Below, one piece after another: positions 14,928-26,692 of a DNA stretch of 64,000 nt. Below the pieces are notes generated by a model that ran no database searches, was not told where the DNA came from, and worked only from the letters and a program-made list of their open reading frames with translations. Where the stretch lies: the NCBI RefSeq assembly GCF_018141525.1, contig NZ_CP064655.1:1674001-1738000 (forward strand). Direction: 5' to 3'. Numbering within the stretch: the stretch's first letter is position 1; each line of letters opens with the position of its first letter. The translations under genes and the position numbers were made by a program. This stretch comes from Miltoncostaea marina. Lineage in GTDB: Bacteria; Actinomycetota; Thermoleophilia; Miltoncostaeales; Miltoncostaeaceae.

Positions 14928-16268
14928 GTGACGCCCGTGACGGGTCGCACGCTCCGCGTGAGGGAGCTCCTCGACGCCGACGACGCGACGGAGGGGAGCG
15001 CGTGCGAGGACATCCCCGAGGAGGCGTGCCACGACGCCCCGGGCAACTTCGCGCTCAACGTCGCCAACGGGGCGAGCACGAAGTGCGCCGAGCTCATCGC
15101 GAGCCCGAGCGTCGTGCTGCCGCTGCTGCTGACGACCGTCGGCGCGCCGATCGGGCTCGTCGGGGCGCTCGAGCCCGTCCGGCGCGGCGCGAGCCTCGTG
15201 CCCGGGCTCATCGTGTCCGGCCGGATGCGGGCGTTCGGGCGGCGCAAGGGCTTCTGGGTCGCCGCCGGGCTCGTCCAGGCGGCGACGCTCCTCGTGAGCG
15301 CGGTGGTGGCCGCGACGCTGTCGGGGTCGGCCGCCGGGGTCGTGCTCGTGGCGATGCTCGCGCTCTTCAGCCTGGCGAGCGGCGCGGGCTCGGTGGCCTT
15401 CGGCGACGTGATGGGCACGACGATCCCCAGGCGGCGCCGCGGCCGCCTCCTCGGGCTGCGCGCCGCCATCGGCGGGCTGATCGGGGTCGTGGTCGGCGGC
15501 GTCCTGGCGGCGACGCTGGGCCCGCAGCCGGCGCGCGGCACCTTCGTGGCGCTGTTGATCGGGTCGGCGGCGCTCTGGGTCCTCGGCGCGTGGCTGTTCT
15601 CGTTGATCCGTGAGCCGGCGGGCCCCGTCGCCGGCGGCCGCACGCCGCTCGCGGAGGCGCGCGCCGGGGTCGCGCTGCTGCGGCGCGTCGCGGGCTTCCG
15701 GCGGTTCCTGCTGGCTCGCGGCCTGCTCGCCGCGACCGAGGTGGCCGTGCCCTTCTACGTCCTGGCGGCCCGTGAGGCGGGCGTGGATGCGTCGGGCCTC
15801 GGCGCCTTCCTGGTCGCGTCCGGCGTGGCGGCCGTGGCCGGCAACCCCGTCTGGGGGTGGGCCACCGATCACGCGTCCGACCGCGCGGTCATGACGGTGG
15901 CCGGGATGATCGGGACGCTGGCTGCGGTGCTCGCGGTCGCGCTGATGCTGGCCGACGCAGGGGGCGAGCTGGCCTACGCCGGCGTCGTGTTCGTGGCGGT
16001 GGTGGCGCAGGAGGGGGTGCGGCTGGGGCGCAAGGCGTACCTCGTGACGGCCGCGCCGCCGCGCGAGCGCCCCCTCTACGTCGCCCTCGCGAACACCATC
16101 ATCGGCGTGCTCATGATCGCCTTCGCGCTGCTCGGCGTGCTCGCCCAGGCGGCCGGCGTGGCGGCCGCGGTCGGCGCGGTGCTCGCGCTCTCGGTGCTCG
16201 GCGTGGCGGCGACGCGATGGACGCCCGAGCCGGAGGAGATGGCTCGCGCGCACGCGGGGACGCCGTAG
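14928..16268 (+). CDS. MFS transporter
   Basis: A 446-residue membrane protein of the major facilitator superfamily with about 11 to 12 hydrophobic helices. The N-terminal preamble contains [19 protein letters not shown], typical of a bacterial MFS subgroup of unknown substrate. The loop between helices 2 and 3 carries [12 protein letters not shown], and the inter-domain loop is basic ([11 protein letters not shown]). The start could be GTG 14928 or GTG 14937, nine bases further on. The substrate cannot be inferred. The C terminus ends 30 bases before acnA. Confidence 0.85.
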   Translation: MTPVTGRTLRVRELLDADDATEGSACEDIPEEACHDAPGNFALNVANGASTKCAELIASPSVVLPLLLTTVGAPIGLVGALEPVRRGASLVPGLIVSGRMRAFGRRKGFWVAAGLVQAATLLVSAVVAATLSGSAAGVVLVAMLALFSLASGAGSVAFGDVMGTTIPRRRRGRLLGLRAAIGGLIGVVVGGVLAATLGPQPARGTFVALLIGSAALWVLGAWLFSLIREPAGPVAGGRTPLAEARAGVALLRRVAGFRRFLLARGLLAATEVAVPFYVLAAREAGVDASGLGAFLVASGVAAVAGNPVWGWATDHASDRAVMTVAGMIGTLAAVLAVALMLADAGGELAYAGVVFVAVVAQEGVRLGRKAYLVTAAPPRERPLYVALANTIIGVLMIAFALLGVLAQAAGVAAAVGAVLALSVLGVAATRWTPEPEEMARAHAGTP

Positions 16269-16285
16269 GCGTGGGCCGGAATGGG

Positions 16286-16291
16286 TACGTT
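16286..16291 (+). promoter_or_regulatory. -10 element of acnA (leaderless)
   Basis: TACGTT preceded by GGG, exactly six bases before ATG 16298. No ribosome binding site lies between them. Confidence 0.45.
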
Positions 16292-16297
16292 CGGCTC

Positions 16298-19036
<2,739 letters not shown>

Positions 19037-19065
19037 GCGCCGCCGTGCCGGGCGGATCGGCCGGC

Positions 19066-20259
19066 CTACCAGCGCAGGAGCGCAGCGACACCGGCGGCCT
19101 CGGCCAGCGCGCCCGCCGCCGCGCCCTCCACGGGCGTCACCCGCGCGCCGGTCTCCAGGGCGCGCTCGACCAGCCGCTCCGTCAGTCGCGGCTCGTCCAC
19201 GACCCCGCCCACCGCGGCCCGCAACTCCTCGCCCGCGTGCAACCGGCCGTCGGCACCGACCGCCCCCGCATAGCGGACCGCGGGGTCGTAGAGGAGGTGG
19301 GCGACGCGGCCCTCGTTGAGGGCGCCGACCACCTCCGAGAGCCCGAGCGCGGCGGCGCCCGGCCCGAGGCCCGCCTCGCGCGCATCGCGCACGAGGCGGG
19401 CCTCGTACTCGGCGTACGCGGACCGGAGCTGTTCGGTCAGGGCCGCTGACAGGCTCGCCTCGTCCAGCTGGGTCAGCACCCGGGGATCGCGGACGACCTC
19501 CGCGCCGTGGGGGGCGGACAGCGCGTCGGCCAGCGGATCGGTGAGGCGGTCGCCGCCGCTCACGAGGATCCGTTCCCAGCCGTGCCGGTCGCCGAGCCGC
19601 GCGGCCGCCTCCTGCACCTGCTCGAGGAAGCGGCGCGCCCCCTCGTGCTCCCGGGCCTGCCGCTGCTCGCGCTTGGGCGTCCGCGCCCGCTCGCTCGGGC
19701 TCGAGCCGATCGGCCCCGGCCGCTCGTGCGGCGCCTCGGTGGCCTCGGGCTCCAGGCGCTCCAGCGGTCGCAGCTCGCCGAGCCGCCACTCCAGCACCCG
19801 CGCCTCGTCCTGGGAGACGAGCACCACGCCGGCGGGGCGCCCCTCGTCGAGCAGCTCGAGCAGCGGGTGGATGAAGGCCCCAGCGTCGAGGACGACGCGT
19901 GTCGCGAGCGGCATCCGGCTCGCGAACCGGATCGCCTCCCCCTCCCCTTCCCCCAGCGGCGCGAACAGCGCCCGCCCGCGCCCTGACTCCTCGGGGCTGG
20001 TCAGGCGCCGGATCTCGGGATCGAGACGCTCGAGCCCCTGGCGCAGTGCCATCGTGCGCTCCCGCGGTCCCTCGGCCGTCACGTTGCGCTCGAGCTCGGC
20101 GAGCCGGTTCTTCAGGTCGATCGCGGCGCCGCGGAGACCCGGATCGGCACCGGCGTCCGCTCCGACGTAGATCGACAGCACGCCGGCGGGAGCGGTCCGG
20201 CGGGAGAGGGCCAGCAGGGCGTCCGGATCGGACAGATCGATCGGCGACAGCTCACGCAT
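19066..20259 (-). CDS. baeRF-type (release-factor-like) protein
   Basis: About 397 residues, resembling the bacterial archaeo-eukaryotic release factor (baeRF/Vms1-like) families. It has an N-terminal domain with SIYVGADAG and VVLVSQDEARVLEW, a long charged linker (HERPGPIGSS...REQRQAREH), and a C-terminal eL30-like part with VAHLLYDPAVRY and ALETGARVTPVEG. No GGQ tripeptide is present, so peptidyl-tRNA hydrolysis by the classic route is unlikely. Members are proposed to act on stalled or modified ribosomes. ATG 20259 and ATG 20262 are both possible; a TTGACG/TACATC promoter sits just upstream. Confidence 0.7.
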   Translation of the reverse strand: MRELSPIDLSDPDALLALSRRTAPAGVLSIYVGADAGADPGLRGAAIDLKNRLAELERNVTAEGPRERTMALRQGLERLDPEIRRLTSPEESGRGRALFAPLGEGEGEAIRFASRMPLATRVVLDAGAFIHPLLELLDEGRPAGVVLVSQDEARVLEWRLGELRPLERLEPEATEAPHERPGPIGSSPSERARTPKREQRQAREHEGARRFLEQVQEAAARLGDRHGWERILVSGGDRLTDPLADALSAPHGAEVVRDPRVLTQLDEASLSAALTEQLRSAYAEYEARLVRDAREAGLGPGAAALGLSEVVGALNEGRVAHLLYDPAVRYAGAVGADGRLHAGEELRAAVGGVVDEPRLTERLVERALETGARVTPVEGAAAGALAEAAGVAALLRW

Positions 20260-20264
20260 CATCG

Positions 20265-20292
20265 GATGTATGCCCGCAGCGGCGAGCGTCAA
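20265..20292 (-). promoter_or_regulatory. Promoter of the baeRF gene
   Basis: On the minus strand TTGACG (20287-20292) and TACATC (20265-20270) are separated by 16 bases, the best -35/-10 pair seen in the window. The -10 is five bases before ATG 20259, so the mRNA is probably leaderless. The -35 overlaps the stop codon of the upstream flavoprotein gene. Confidence 0.55.
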
Positions 20293-21677
20293 TCGCGCGT
20301 GCGCCGGGGGGCCGTCCGCGGCGCGGGCGCCCGGACGCGGTGCGCCGCCTGACGGGCCGCGATCAGCAGCGGGTCGTAGACGCCCGCGAAGGGCGGCGCG
20401 TAGCCCAGGTCGATCAGCTCCAGCTCGCCGGCGCTCATGCCGGTCCACACGGCCGTCGCGAGCACGTCGATGCGCTTCGCCGCCCCCTCCACGCCGACGA
20501 TCTGACCGCCGAGCAACCGCCCCGTCTCGGCGTGGGCGACGACCTTGACCCAGATCGGTCCGGCGCCCGGGTAGTAGCGCGCCCTCGTCGAGTCCTCGAT
20601 CGTCGCGGCGACGACCGGGAGGTCGACGGCAGCCGCCTCGGTCTCGCTCAGGCCGGTGCGGGCGACCTCGTGCCGGCAGATGCGCGAGATCGCCGTCCCG
20701 ATCACCCCCGGGAAGGCGACGTCGCCACCGGTGGCGTTCGTGCCGGCCACGCGCCCCTGCTTGTTGGCATGCGTACCGAGCTGCACGTTGACCGGATGGG
20801 GCAGCAGACGGTGCCGGCTCTCGGCGCAGTCCCCGGCGGCGTAGACGCCCTCGTGCCCCGCGCACCGCTGATGGTCGTCGACGCGCAGGCCGCCGGTGCG
20901 TCCGAGCTCGAGGCCGGCCGCGGCCGCCAGCTCGGTGGCGGGCCGGGCGCCAGTCGACACGACGACGTGGTCGGCGTGGAGGTCGTCGGCCGTCGTGCGG
21001 ACGACGCGAGGCCCGCCGTCGGGACCCCCGGCGATCTCGCGGACATCGACGCCGAGCATCACCCGGATGCCCGCGCCCTCCGCCGCGGCCTGGACGTGAC
21101 CCGCCATGTCGGCGTCGAGGGACGACATGACCTGGCGCTCGCGGTCAACGAGGGCGACCTCCAGTCCCCTCGAGGCCAGCGCCTCGGCCATCTCCAGGCC
21201 CAGGTACCCGGCGCCGATCACGACGGCCGTGCGGCCGCGCGCCCGGGTCAGCCGTGCCACGAGGCGCTCGGCCGCGTCGAGGGTTCGCACCGCCTCGACC
21301 GACTCGGCGCCGGGGACGGGCGGCGCGATGGCGACCGCGCCCGTCGCGTAGACGAGCTCGTCGAAGCCCTCCCGCCGCTCCGTCCTCGCGCCCCCGTCGC
21401 GGTACGTCAGCGTCCGCCCGCGGAGGTCGATCCGCGTGACCTCGCACCCCGTCCGCACATCGATGCCGGCCCGGCGGAGGTCCTCGGGACTGCGGGCGAT
21501 CAGGCGGTCGGCCCCGCCGACGGTGCCGCCGACGAGATACGGGATGCCGCACGACGAATACGACGCGTGCACGCCGCGCTCGAGCACGAGCACGTCGAGC
21601 GAGGGGTCGCGCCGGCGCGCCACCGCCGCGGCGCTCATCCCGGCGGCGTTGCCGCCCACCACGGCGAGCCGCTTCAA
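20289..21677 (-). CDS. FAD-dependent disulfide reductase, CoA-disulfide reductase-like
   Basis: About 462 residues with two dinucleotide folds: VVGGNAAGMSAA near residue 8 (FAD) and VVIGAGYLGLEMAEAL near 155 (NAD(P)H). The single redox cysteine lies in SYSSCGIPYL (about Cys44), the hallmark of the CoA-disulfide reductase/NADH oxidase/persulfide reductase group rather than CxxxxC enzymes. GVYAAGDCAE is the FAD-contacting motif. The dimerisation domain follows. The start is TTG (21677 or 21680) after AGGGG. Possible roles are CoA-disulfide, polysulfide or oxygen reduction; the sequence alone does not decide. Confidence 0.88.
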   Translation of the reverse strand: MKRLAVVGGNAAGMSAAAVARRRDPSLDVLVLERGVHASYSSCGIPYLVGGTVGGADRLIARSPEDLRRAGIDVRTGCEVTRIDLRGRTLTYRDGGARTERREGFDELVYATGAVAIAPPVPGAESVEAVRTLDAAERLVARLTRARGRTAVVIGAGYLGLEMAEALASRGLEVALVDRERQVMSSLDADMAGHVQAAAEGAGIRVMLGVDVREIAGGPDGGPRVVRTTADDLHADHVVVSTGARPATELAAAAGLELGRTGGLRVDDHQRCAGHEGVYAAGDCAESRHRLLPHPVNVQLGTHANKQGRVAGTNATGGDVAFPGVIGTAISRICRHEVARTGLSETEAAAVDLPVVAATIEDSTRARYYPGAGPIWVKVVAHAETGRLLGGQIVGVEGAAKRIDVLATAVWTGMSAGELELIDLGYAPPFAGVYDPLLIAARQAAHRVRAPAPRTAPRRTRD

Positions 21678-21680
21678 CAA

Positions 21681-22209
21681 CCCCTCACGAGGTCGTCCCG
21701 CCGGTTCCTCCGCGAGCCAGCCCGCGCCGCCGCCCCGCTGTGGACCGCCCGGTCGCGCCGACCGGATCGTTCCCTCGCCCTCTGCACAGCGGGCACGCTC
21801 ATACCTCGACCGGCATCTCGCCGCTCCCGATCGGTGGCCCGGAATGGCCGGCTCAGATCGGGACTTCCCCGCCGCGTCCGCAACCCACTCCCCCACGGGG
21901 TGCCCGCTCGGACCGGTCGTGATCGGTGTCGCCCCGTCTCCGCTGACCCGCTCCCGGGGACCTGGCGGCGCCGATGCGCCGAGCGGAGCCCAGGGCCGGC
22001 GGGTCACCGGCCCGCGTTCCGCCGCGTCGCCGACGTTCGTCACGGTCGGCGAGGCCGCGGCGCGCCGGGGGCGGGGACGCCCGCCTCCGCGCGCCGCCAC
22101 CGCCGACGGCGGGATCGCCCCGAGCGCACCGCGCCGGGCCGGGCGGCGGCGTGCCGAGCGCCCGCCCGATGGGTACAGGGGGCCGACAACCCCGTCCCGA
22201 GGAGATGGA
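21681..22209. other. Intergenic stretch between flavoprotein gene and dodecin 1
   Basis: About 530 bases without a convincing gene. Short frames on both strands are Arg/Ala/Gly-rich and lack motifs. Features seen are a -10-like TACAGG at 22174-22179 preceded by GGG and the ribosome binding site of dodecin 1 at its right end. Confidence 0.5.
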
Positions 22210-22422
22210 ATGGACACCGCGTTCAAGGTCGTGAGGGTGGTCGGCGAGTCCGCCACGTCGATCGAGGAGGCCGTGAAGGTGGCGCTCCGCACGTCGGCGC
22301 ACCGCGTCCACGGGCAGACGTGGATCGAGGTCGCCAGCATCCGCGCCAACGTCAACGACCAGGGCGGCGTGGACCGGTGGCAGGCCACGGTCGACGTCGC
22401 GTTCAAGGTGGACGCCGAGTAG
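22210..22422 (+). CDS. Dodecin 1 (flavin-binding type)
   Basis: A 70-residue dodecin, a small beta-alpha-beta-beta protein that assembles into hollow dodecamers storing flavins. It begins DTAFKVVRVVGESATSIEEA and contains the flavin-stacking Trp (Trp38, in TWIEV) and the conserved Gln (Gln58, in DRWQATV). GAGGAG ends a few bases before ATG. The candidate promoter is TACAGG at 22174. A second dodecin lies at 57.2 kb and lacks these residues. Confidence 0.92.
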   Translation: MDTAFKVVRVVGESATSIEEAVKVALRTSAHRVHGQTWIEVASIRANVNDQGGVDRWQATVDVAFKVDAE

Positions 22423-22435
22423 CGGCCCGCGCGGC

Positions 22436-22852
22436 TCAGGGCGCCTGCGGCGCGGCGGGACCCTCGTCCGGCCACGCCCGCAGCGCCCGGCGCACCACCG
22501 CGTGCGCCAGCACCACGCCGGGCGCCTCCTGGAGCGCCGTCCCATACGGGCGCCCCAGGGCGCCCGGGGCGTCGCCGGCGGAGACGAGCGCGGCGGCGGC
22601 CCGGGCCAGCGCCCCGGCGCCCGCATCGTCGGGCGGCTCCTCGGCGCCGAGCGCCTCGTCGATCGCCACGATGAGCTCCGACAGGGGTCGCACCCAGGCG
22701 AACCAGGGCGAGGAGATGGTCAGCCGCAGCAGGTCGCCCGCCGACACGCGCCCGTGGACGCGCTCGTAGGTGCGGCGCTCGTGCTCGATGACCTCCGCGT
22801 GCAGGCGCAGGAGCGCGGCGCGCAGCGCCCCGAGCGACTCGACGGCGTCCAT
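22436..22852 (-). CDS. Conserved hypothetical protein
   Basis: A 138-residue, largely helical protein. It matches a pattern I remember from uncharacterised proteins in several phyla: an N-terminal helix with IEHERRTYERVHGRVS, then LLRLTISSPWFAWVRPLSELIVAIDEAL. No catalytic motif, membrane segment or metal site is evident. ATG 22852 follows GGGAGG at good spacing, so the longer open frame is not used. It is convergent with dodecin 1 (13 bases between stops). I do not assign a function. Confidence 0.7.
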   Translation of the reverse strand: MDAVESLGALRAALLRLHAEVIEHERRTYERVHGRVSAGDLLRLTISSPWFAWVRPLSELIVAIDEALGAEEPPDDAGAGALARAAAALVSAGDAPGALGRPYGTALQEAPGVVLAHAVVRRALRAWPDEGPAAPQAP

Positions 22853-23033
22853 GTCGCATCCTCCCACCCGCCGCCCCGCGTCACCAGCGGCCGCGGCGAG
22901 CCCGCGGGCGGCTCCTCGGGGCGACCTCGACACCCCGGCCGGCGCGGCGCTCGCCGACGCGCTCGCCCGGCGCCTCCCGCCCGCGGTGCGTCCGCGGGGA
23001 TTGCGGGCCGCCGTCGGCGGGAAGGCTGTCGCC

Positions 23034-23369
23034 ATGGCGAGCGAGCCCACGACCCCGGGTCCCGACGAACGGCCGCCCGCGGCACCGGGCGAGCCGGGCG
23101 GCGCCGGCCGCCTGGACCGCGCGCGGCGCGGCGGCCGCACCGCCGAGCTCTACGCCGCGGCGATCCTGGGGCTGGTGATCGTCGGCCTGCTGATCGCGTG
23201 GGTCGTCGCCAACCGCGAGCAGGTGCGCGTCGACTGGCTGGTGGGCTCGACGCAGGCGGCGCTCGCGCTGGTGATCTTCGTCGCCGCCGCGCTCGGCTGG
23301 CTGCTCGGCATCGCGACCTCGTTCGCCATCCGGCGCAGGGTCCGCCACCGGCGGGAGGGCCGGGGCTGA
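23034..23369 (+). CDS. LapA domain membrane protein
   Basis: A 111-residue LapA/DUF1049 protein. It has a cytoplasmic Pro/Gly-rich N terminus, transmembrane helix 1 (AAILGLVIVGLLIAWVVANR, about 43-62), a short loop containing VRVDWLVGSTQA, helix 2 (LALVIFVAAALGWLLGIATSF) and a basic tail. In enteric bacteria LapA takes part in lipopolysaccharide control; in actinobacteria the role is unknown. The start ATG is inferred from composition and the family start; no strong ribosome binding site is seen. Confidence 0.82.
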   Translation: MASEPTTPGPDERPPAAPGEPGGAGRLDRARRGGRTAELYAAAILGLVIVGLLIAWVVANREQVRVDWLVGSTQAALALVIFVAAALGWLLGIATSFAIRRRVRHRREGRG

Positions 23370-23382
23370 GCGCCGGCGGCGC

Positions 23383-23757
23383 TCACCCCACCGACACGCC
23401 CTCGTCGTAGTCGGCGCGCCAGTCGCGCCCCCCGGGCGGCTCGTACGCCTCCGTGACGTCGCGGGCGCGCTCGAGCGCGCGCCGGGACTCGTCAGCCGTC
23501 AGCAGCTGGTTGGTCTGCATGCGCGCCACCCGGCCGCTCGCGGCGATCGCCGCCGAGACGGCGGCCGCGGCCGCTCCGTCGGGGGCGCTGTAGATGACCA
23601 GCCCGTCGTGCTCGCCGAGCATCCACCAGAAGCCCTCGAGCCTGCCGCCGGCGGCCTCGACCACCTTGCGGGCCGCGGCGGAGCGGTCCTCCGGGGCCCC
23701 GACCATCGCCCGCCACGAGTCGCGGTCGTACGTGAAGAGGTTCATGTAGGTGGGCAT
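23383..23757 (-). CDS. GYD domain protein
   Basis: A 124-residue GYD-family (dimeric alpha-beta barrel-like) protein, usually annotated only as a GYD domain protein. Visible landmarks are MPTYMNLFTYDRDSWRAM, VEAAGGRLEGFWWMLGEHDGLVIYSAPD and the C-terminal helix [17 protein letters not shown] 23757 is five bases from the SD-like GGAGGGG. The leader can fold: one hairpin sequesters that SD and a 24-base palindrome lies just upstream. The family is thought to bind small molecules, but no ligand is assigned. Confidence 0.8.
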   Translation of the reverse strand: MPTYMNLFTYDRDSWRAMVGAPEDRSAAARKVVEAAGGRLEGFWWMLGEHDGLVIYSAPDGAAAAAVSAAIAASGRVARMQTNQLLTADESRRALERARDVTEAYEPPGGRDWRADYDEGVSVG

Positions 23758-23760
23758 CGC

Positions 23761-23802
23761 CACCCCTCCGGGGTGCGGGACGCGCCGGGCGCCCGGCGCG
23801 TC
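23761..23802 (-). promoter_or_regulatory. Structured leader of the GYD gene (SD-masking hairpin plus palindrome)
   Basis: CACCCC-GGA-GGGGTG (23761-23775 on the minus strand) forms a six-base-pair stem covering the SD. Immediately upstream, 23779-23802 is a perfect 24-base palindrome (12 plus 12). Together they could act as an attenuator, an RNA switch or an operator. No known riboswitch class is recognised. Confidence 0.4.
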
Positions 23803-23866
23803 GTGGCTTTTCCGCATGCATACACCGGAGCCCGGGCCCGGGACCACCCGCCCGGCCACGCGCCGC

Positions 23867-24349
23867 TCAGCGCCGCGCGGCCCCCGCCCCGCCGAGCGCG
23901 GCCACCGCCTTGAGGAGGTCGTGACGGGCGACCAGGCCGACCAGGCGCCCGCCCTCCAGGACCGGCATGCGGCGGATGCCGAGCTCGGCCATGCGCCGCA
24001 TCGCCTCCCACAGCGGCTCGTCGGCGTCGGCGGTCGTCGCCTCCTCCATCACCTCGGCGAGCCGCCGGCCCGCCACGGCCGCCAGGGCGCCCTCCAGTTG
24101 CTCGGGGCTCTGCGCCCACAGGTCCATCAGCCGCGGCGCCGTGGTGGCGGGCATGGCCATCGGGACCGTCGCCTCCGCCAGCTCGAGCCGCGCCTCCGTG
24201 AACAGGCCGGCGACGCGGCCGGGGTCGTCCGCCCTCACAACGACCACGCACCCGATGCGGTCGCGCACCATGGCGGCGGCGGCCTCGGCGACCGACGCGG
24301 TCGTGGGCAGGCTCACCGCGGGGCTCGTCATGACGTCGCGGACGCGCAC
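23867..24349 (-). CDS. CBS domain pair protein
   Basis: A 160-residue protein made of two CBS motifs, which bind adenosyl nucleotides. The first is VRDVMTSPAVSLPTTASVAEAAAAMVRDRIGCVVVV and its continuation; the second starts RRLAEVMEEATTADADEPLWEAMRRM and ends LVGLVARHDLLKAVA. About 40 unrelated residues separate them (MAMPATTAPRLMDLWAQSPEQ). It probably senses energy charge or signals to an unknown partner. GTG 24349 is preceded by GAGAGGAGA, with TAGCGT at 24372-24377 as -10. Confidence 0.85.
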   Translation of the reverse strand: MRVRDVMTSPAVSLPTTASVAEAAAAMVRDRIGCVVVVRADDPGRVAGLFTEARLELAEATVPMAMPATTAPRLMDLWAQSPEQLEGALAAVAGRRLAEVMEEATTADADEPLWEAMRRMAELGIRRMPVLEGGRLVGLVARHDLLKAVAALGGAGAARR

Positions 24350-24371
24350 GGGTCTCCTCTCGCGTGCGCGG

Positions 24372-24377
24372 ACGCTA
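24372..24377 (-). promoter_or_regulatory. -10 element of the CBS protein gene
   Basis: TAGCGT on the minus strand, 22 bases before GTG 24349, leaving room for a short leader with the ribosome binding site. Confidence 0.4.
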
Positions 24378-24498
24378 TCGGACGGGGGTCGGCCCGGCAC
24401 GAGGGCCGCGGTGGCCGCGGTCACACCGCCCGCGGACGTCGCTCATCTCATGTCTTCCTGATCCGACAGGGATAGTGGTCCACCAGGGAGGCACCCGA

Positions 24499-24932
24499 AT
24501 GAGCACCACCGTCACCGGCGACCTGCAGGTCGCCGGTGAGGCATACGCCGTGCCGATCGCATCGATCGAGGAGATCGTCCCCTACGAGCGCCCGCGGCCC
24601 CTGCACGGCGCCCCCGCCCACGTGGTCGGGGTGATGGCCTGCGCGGCACGGTGCTGCCGGTGACCGAGCTCGCGGTGTTGCTCGGCGGCAGGACGGCCGA
24701 GACGGGCGACCGCACGACGGTCGTCTTCGAGCTGCCCCACGGCAGCGTCGGCGGGATCGTCGACGAGGTCACGCAGGTGGCGACGCTCCGGACCGACGAG
24801 ATCGAGCCCGCCGAGGCCCTCGGCGACCTCGCCTCCGAGGCCGTCGCCGGCCTCGTCCGGCGCGACGGCGCGCTCGTGGTCCTGCTGGACGTCGATGCCC
24901 TCCTGGGCGGGACGACCGGCCCCGGGGCCTGA
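24499..24932 (+). pseudogene. cheW: Chemotaxis coupling protein CheW, single frameshift
   Basis: CheW links receptors to the CheA kinase. The first frame reads MSTTVTGDLQVAGEAYAVPIASIEEIV...HVVGVM and then loses homology (ACAARCCR, stop at 24663). The next frame resumes with LRGTVLPVTELAVLLGG and continues to DVDALLGG, stop 24932. A single missing base near 24636 (in ATGGCCTGCGCGG) explains this; inserting one base would restore GVMxLRGTVLPV and about 144 residues. It may be genuine inactivation or a sequencing error. A ribosome binding site GGGAGG (24486-24491) and -10 GATAGT precede it. The intact receptor gene follows. Confidence 0.85.
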
Positions 24933-24980
24933 CCCCGGCCCCTTCTCCACCAGGTCCGGCGCGCCGGGCCGCAGACAAGG

Positions 24981-26690
24981 ATGTCCACAGAGATGACATG
25001 GCTCTCCAACCTCCGCCTCGGACGCCGGCTGATGCTCGGCTTCGCGGCGGTGCTCGCCCTCACCGCGGTGGTGGGCGGGCTCGCGATCCTGAACATCAGG
25101 TCCGTCGACGCGGACTACAGCGCGACGCTCCACGACACTGAGACAGAGTTCGCGGCGTTCGGCGAGCTCCGCGCCGATCTGGCGGCCGAGATCGCGACCG
25201 CGCTGCGCTTCCAGCTGACCGGCGCGCCCGAGGACGGCACCGCGTACAGGGAGCGCGCGGCGGCGACGAACGAGACGTTCCGACGCACCATGGCGCTGCC
25301 TCACGACGGCCGGGCGAAGGAGCTCCTGGCCGACGCGACGGCCGCGCACGACGAGATGGCGGTGATCTACGGCCGCGCGAGCACGCTCAAGACGAGCGGG
25401 CGCGACGCCGCGGCGACGCGGGTAGTCCTCACCGCGGGCGAGCCCCGCGAGCGGCTGTTCGACGACCTCACCGCCCTCGACGAGCACCGGCGCGAGATCG
25501 CCGACGCGACGAGCGTCGACCTCAGCGCCTCGACCAGCCGCACCGTCTGGATCGTCGTCGCCATCCTCGTCGCGGCGATCGCCGTGGGCGCGGTGCTGGC
25601 GCTGCTGATCACGCGCTCCATCGTGCGCCCGCTGACCCGCGTCAGCGAGGCGGCGAGCACGACGGCCGCCGGTGACCTGACGGTGGCGATCGGCGCCGTC
25701 GAGAAGGACGAGGTCGGCGACGTGGCCCGCAGCTTCGACGCGATGGTGTCCTCGATGCACGCGGTCGTCTCGAGCGTGCTCGAGCAGGCCGCCCGGGTCA
25801 ACGAGACGGCCGGCCAGATCGCCGCCGGCTCGGAGGAGACCGGCCGCGCCGTGGCCGAGATCGCCGGCACCGTGGAGGGCGTCGCCACCGGCTCCAGCGA
25901 GCAGGCGCGCTCGGTCGCCGAGGTGACCCAGGTGGTCGGCGAGATGGCCAGCGGCGTGGAGCAGGTCGCCGCCGGCGGCCAGCGCGCCGCCGGCGCCTCG
26001 AACGAGGCCGACGCCGCCGCCCGCGAGGGCAGCCGCACGGTCGTTGACGCCACCGAGGCGATGGGCCGCATCGAGCACGCCGTGGACGGCGTCGCCGAGG
26101 TGGTCGGCGGCCTGGGCGTGAAGTCGCGGGAGATCGGCCAGATCGTCGGCACGATCACCCAGATCGCCGACCAGACCAACCTGCTGGCCCTGAACGCGGC
26201 CATCGAGGCCGCCCGCGCGGGCGAGCAGGGGCGCGGCTTCGCCGTCGTCGCCGACGAGGTGCGCAAGCTGGCCGAGGAGTCGCAGGCGGCCGCCGGCTCG
26301 ATCGAGGCGATCATCCGCGACATCCAGCGCGAGACCGAGCGGGCCGTGTCCGCCATGGACGAGGGCCGCCGCGAGGTCGGCGAGGGCTCGGCGAAGGTCA
26401 CCGCCGCGGGCGGCGCCTTCGAGGCGATCCGTCAGCGCGTCGCCGACGTCGCGGGCGAGGTCTCGCAGGTCGCCGCCGCGGCCCAGCAGCTCGAGGCCGG
26501 CGCCGTGCAGGTGCAGGACTCGATCGGCGCCGTCGCCGCGGTCTCGGAGGAGAACGCCGCCTCGGCCGAGGAGGTCGCCGCCTCGACCGAGGAGACCACC
26601 GCGTCGGTCGAGCAGCTGTCGGCGTCGGCCGCCGGCCTGTCGCAGCAGGCCGACGAGCTCAACCGGATGGTCGCCCGCTTCACGGTGTGA
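24981..26690 (+). CDS. Methyl-accepting chemotaxis protein
   Basis: A 569-residue transmembrane receptor. TM1 spans about 17-38, an extracytoplasmic helical sensor (four-helix-bundle-like) about 39-185, and TM2 about 187-210. A HAMP domain follows ([18 protein letters not shown]...[13 protein letters not shown]), then a long coiled-coil signalling domain with the tip [21 protein letters not shown] and [18 protein letters not shown]. Candidate methylation sites are Glu/Gln pairs in the Ala-rich helices. It lies directly after the frameshifted cheW and probably shares its transcript. No cheA, cheR or flagellar gene is in the window. ATG 24993 is an alternative start. Confidence 0.95.
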   Translation: MSTEMTWLSNLRLGRRLMLGFAAVLALTAVVGGLAILNIRSVDADYSATLHDTETEFAAFGELRADLAAEIATALRFQLTGAPEDGTAYRERAAATNETFRRTMALPHDGRAKELLADATAAHDEMAVIYGRASTLKTSGRDAAATRVVLTAGEPRERLFDDLTALDEHRREIADATSVDLSASTSRTVWIVVAILVAAIAVGAVLALLITRSIVRPLTRVSEAASTTAAGDLTVAIGAVEKDEVGDVARSFDAMVSSMHAVVSSVLEQAARVNETAGQIAAGSEETGRAVAEIAGTVEGVATGSSEQARSVAEVTQVVGEMASGVEQVAAGGQRAAGASNEADAAAREGSRTVVDATEAMGRIEHAVDGVAEVVGGLGVKSREIGQIVGTITQIADQTNLLALNAAIEAARAGEQGRGFAVVADEVRKLAEESQAAAGSIEAIIRDIQRETERAVSAMDEGRREVGEGSAKVTAAGGAFEAIRQRVADVAGEVSQVAAAAQQLEAGAVQVQDSIGAVAAVSEENAASAEEVAASTEETTASVEQLSASAAGLSQQADELNRMVARFTV

Positions 26691-26692
26691 CC

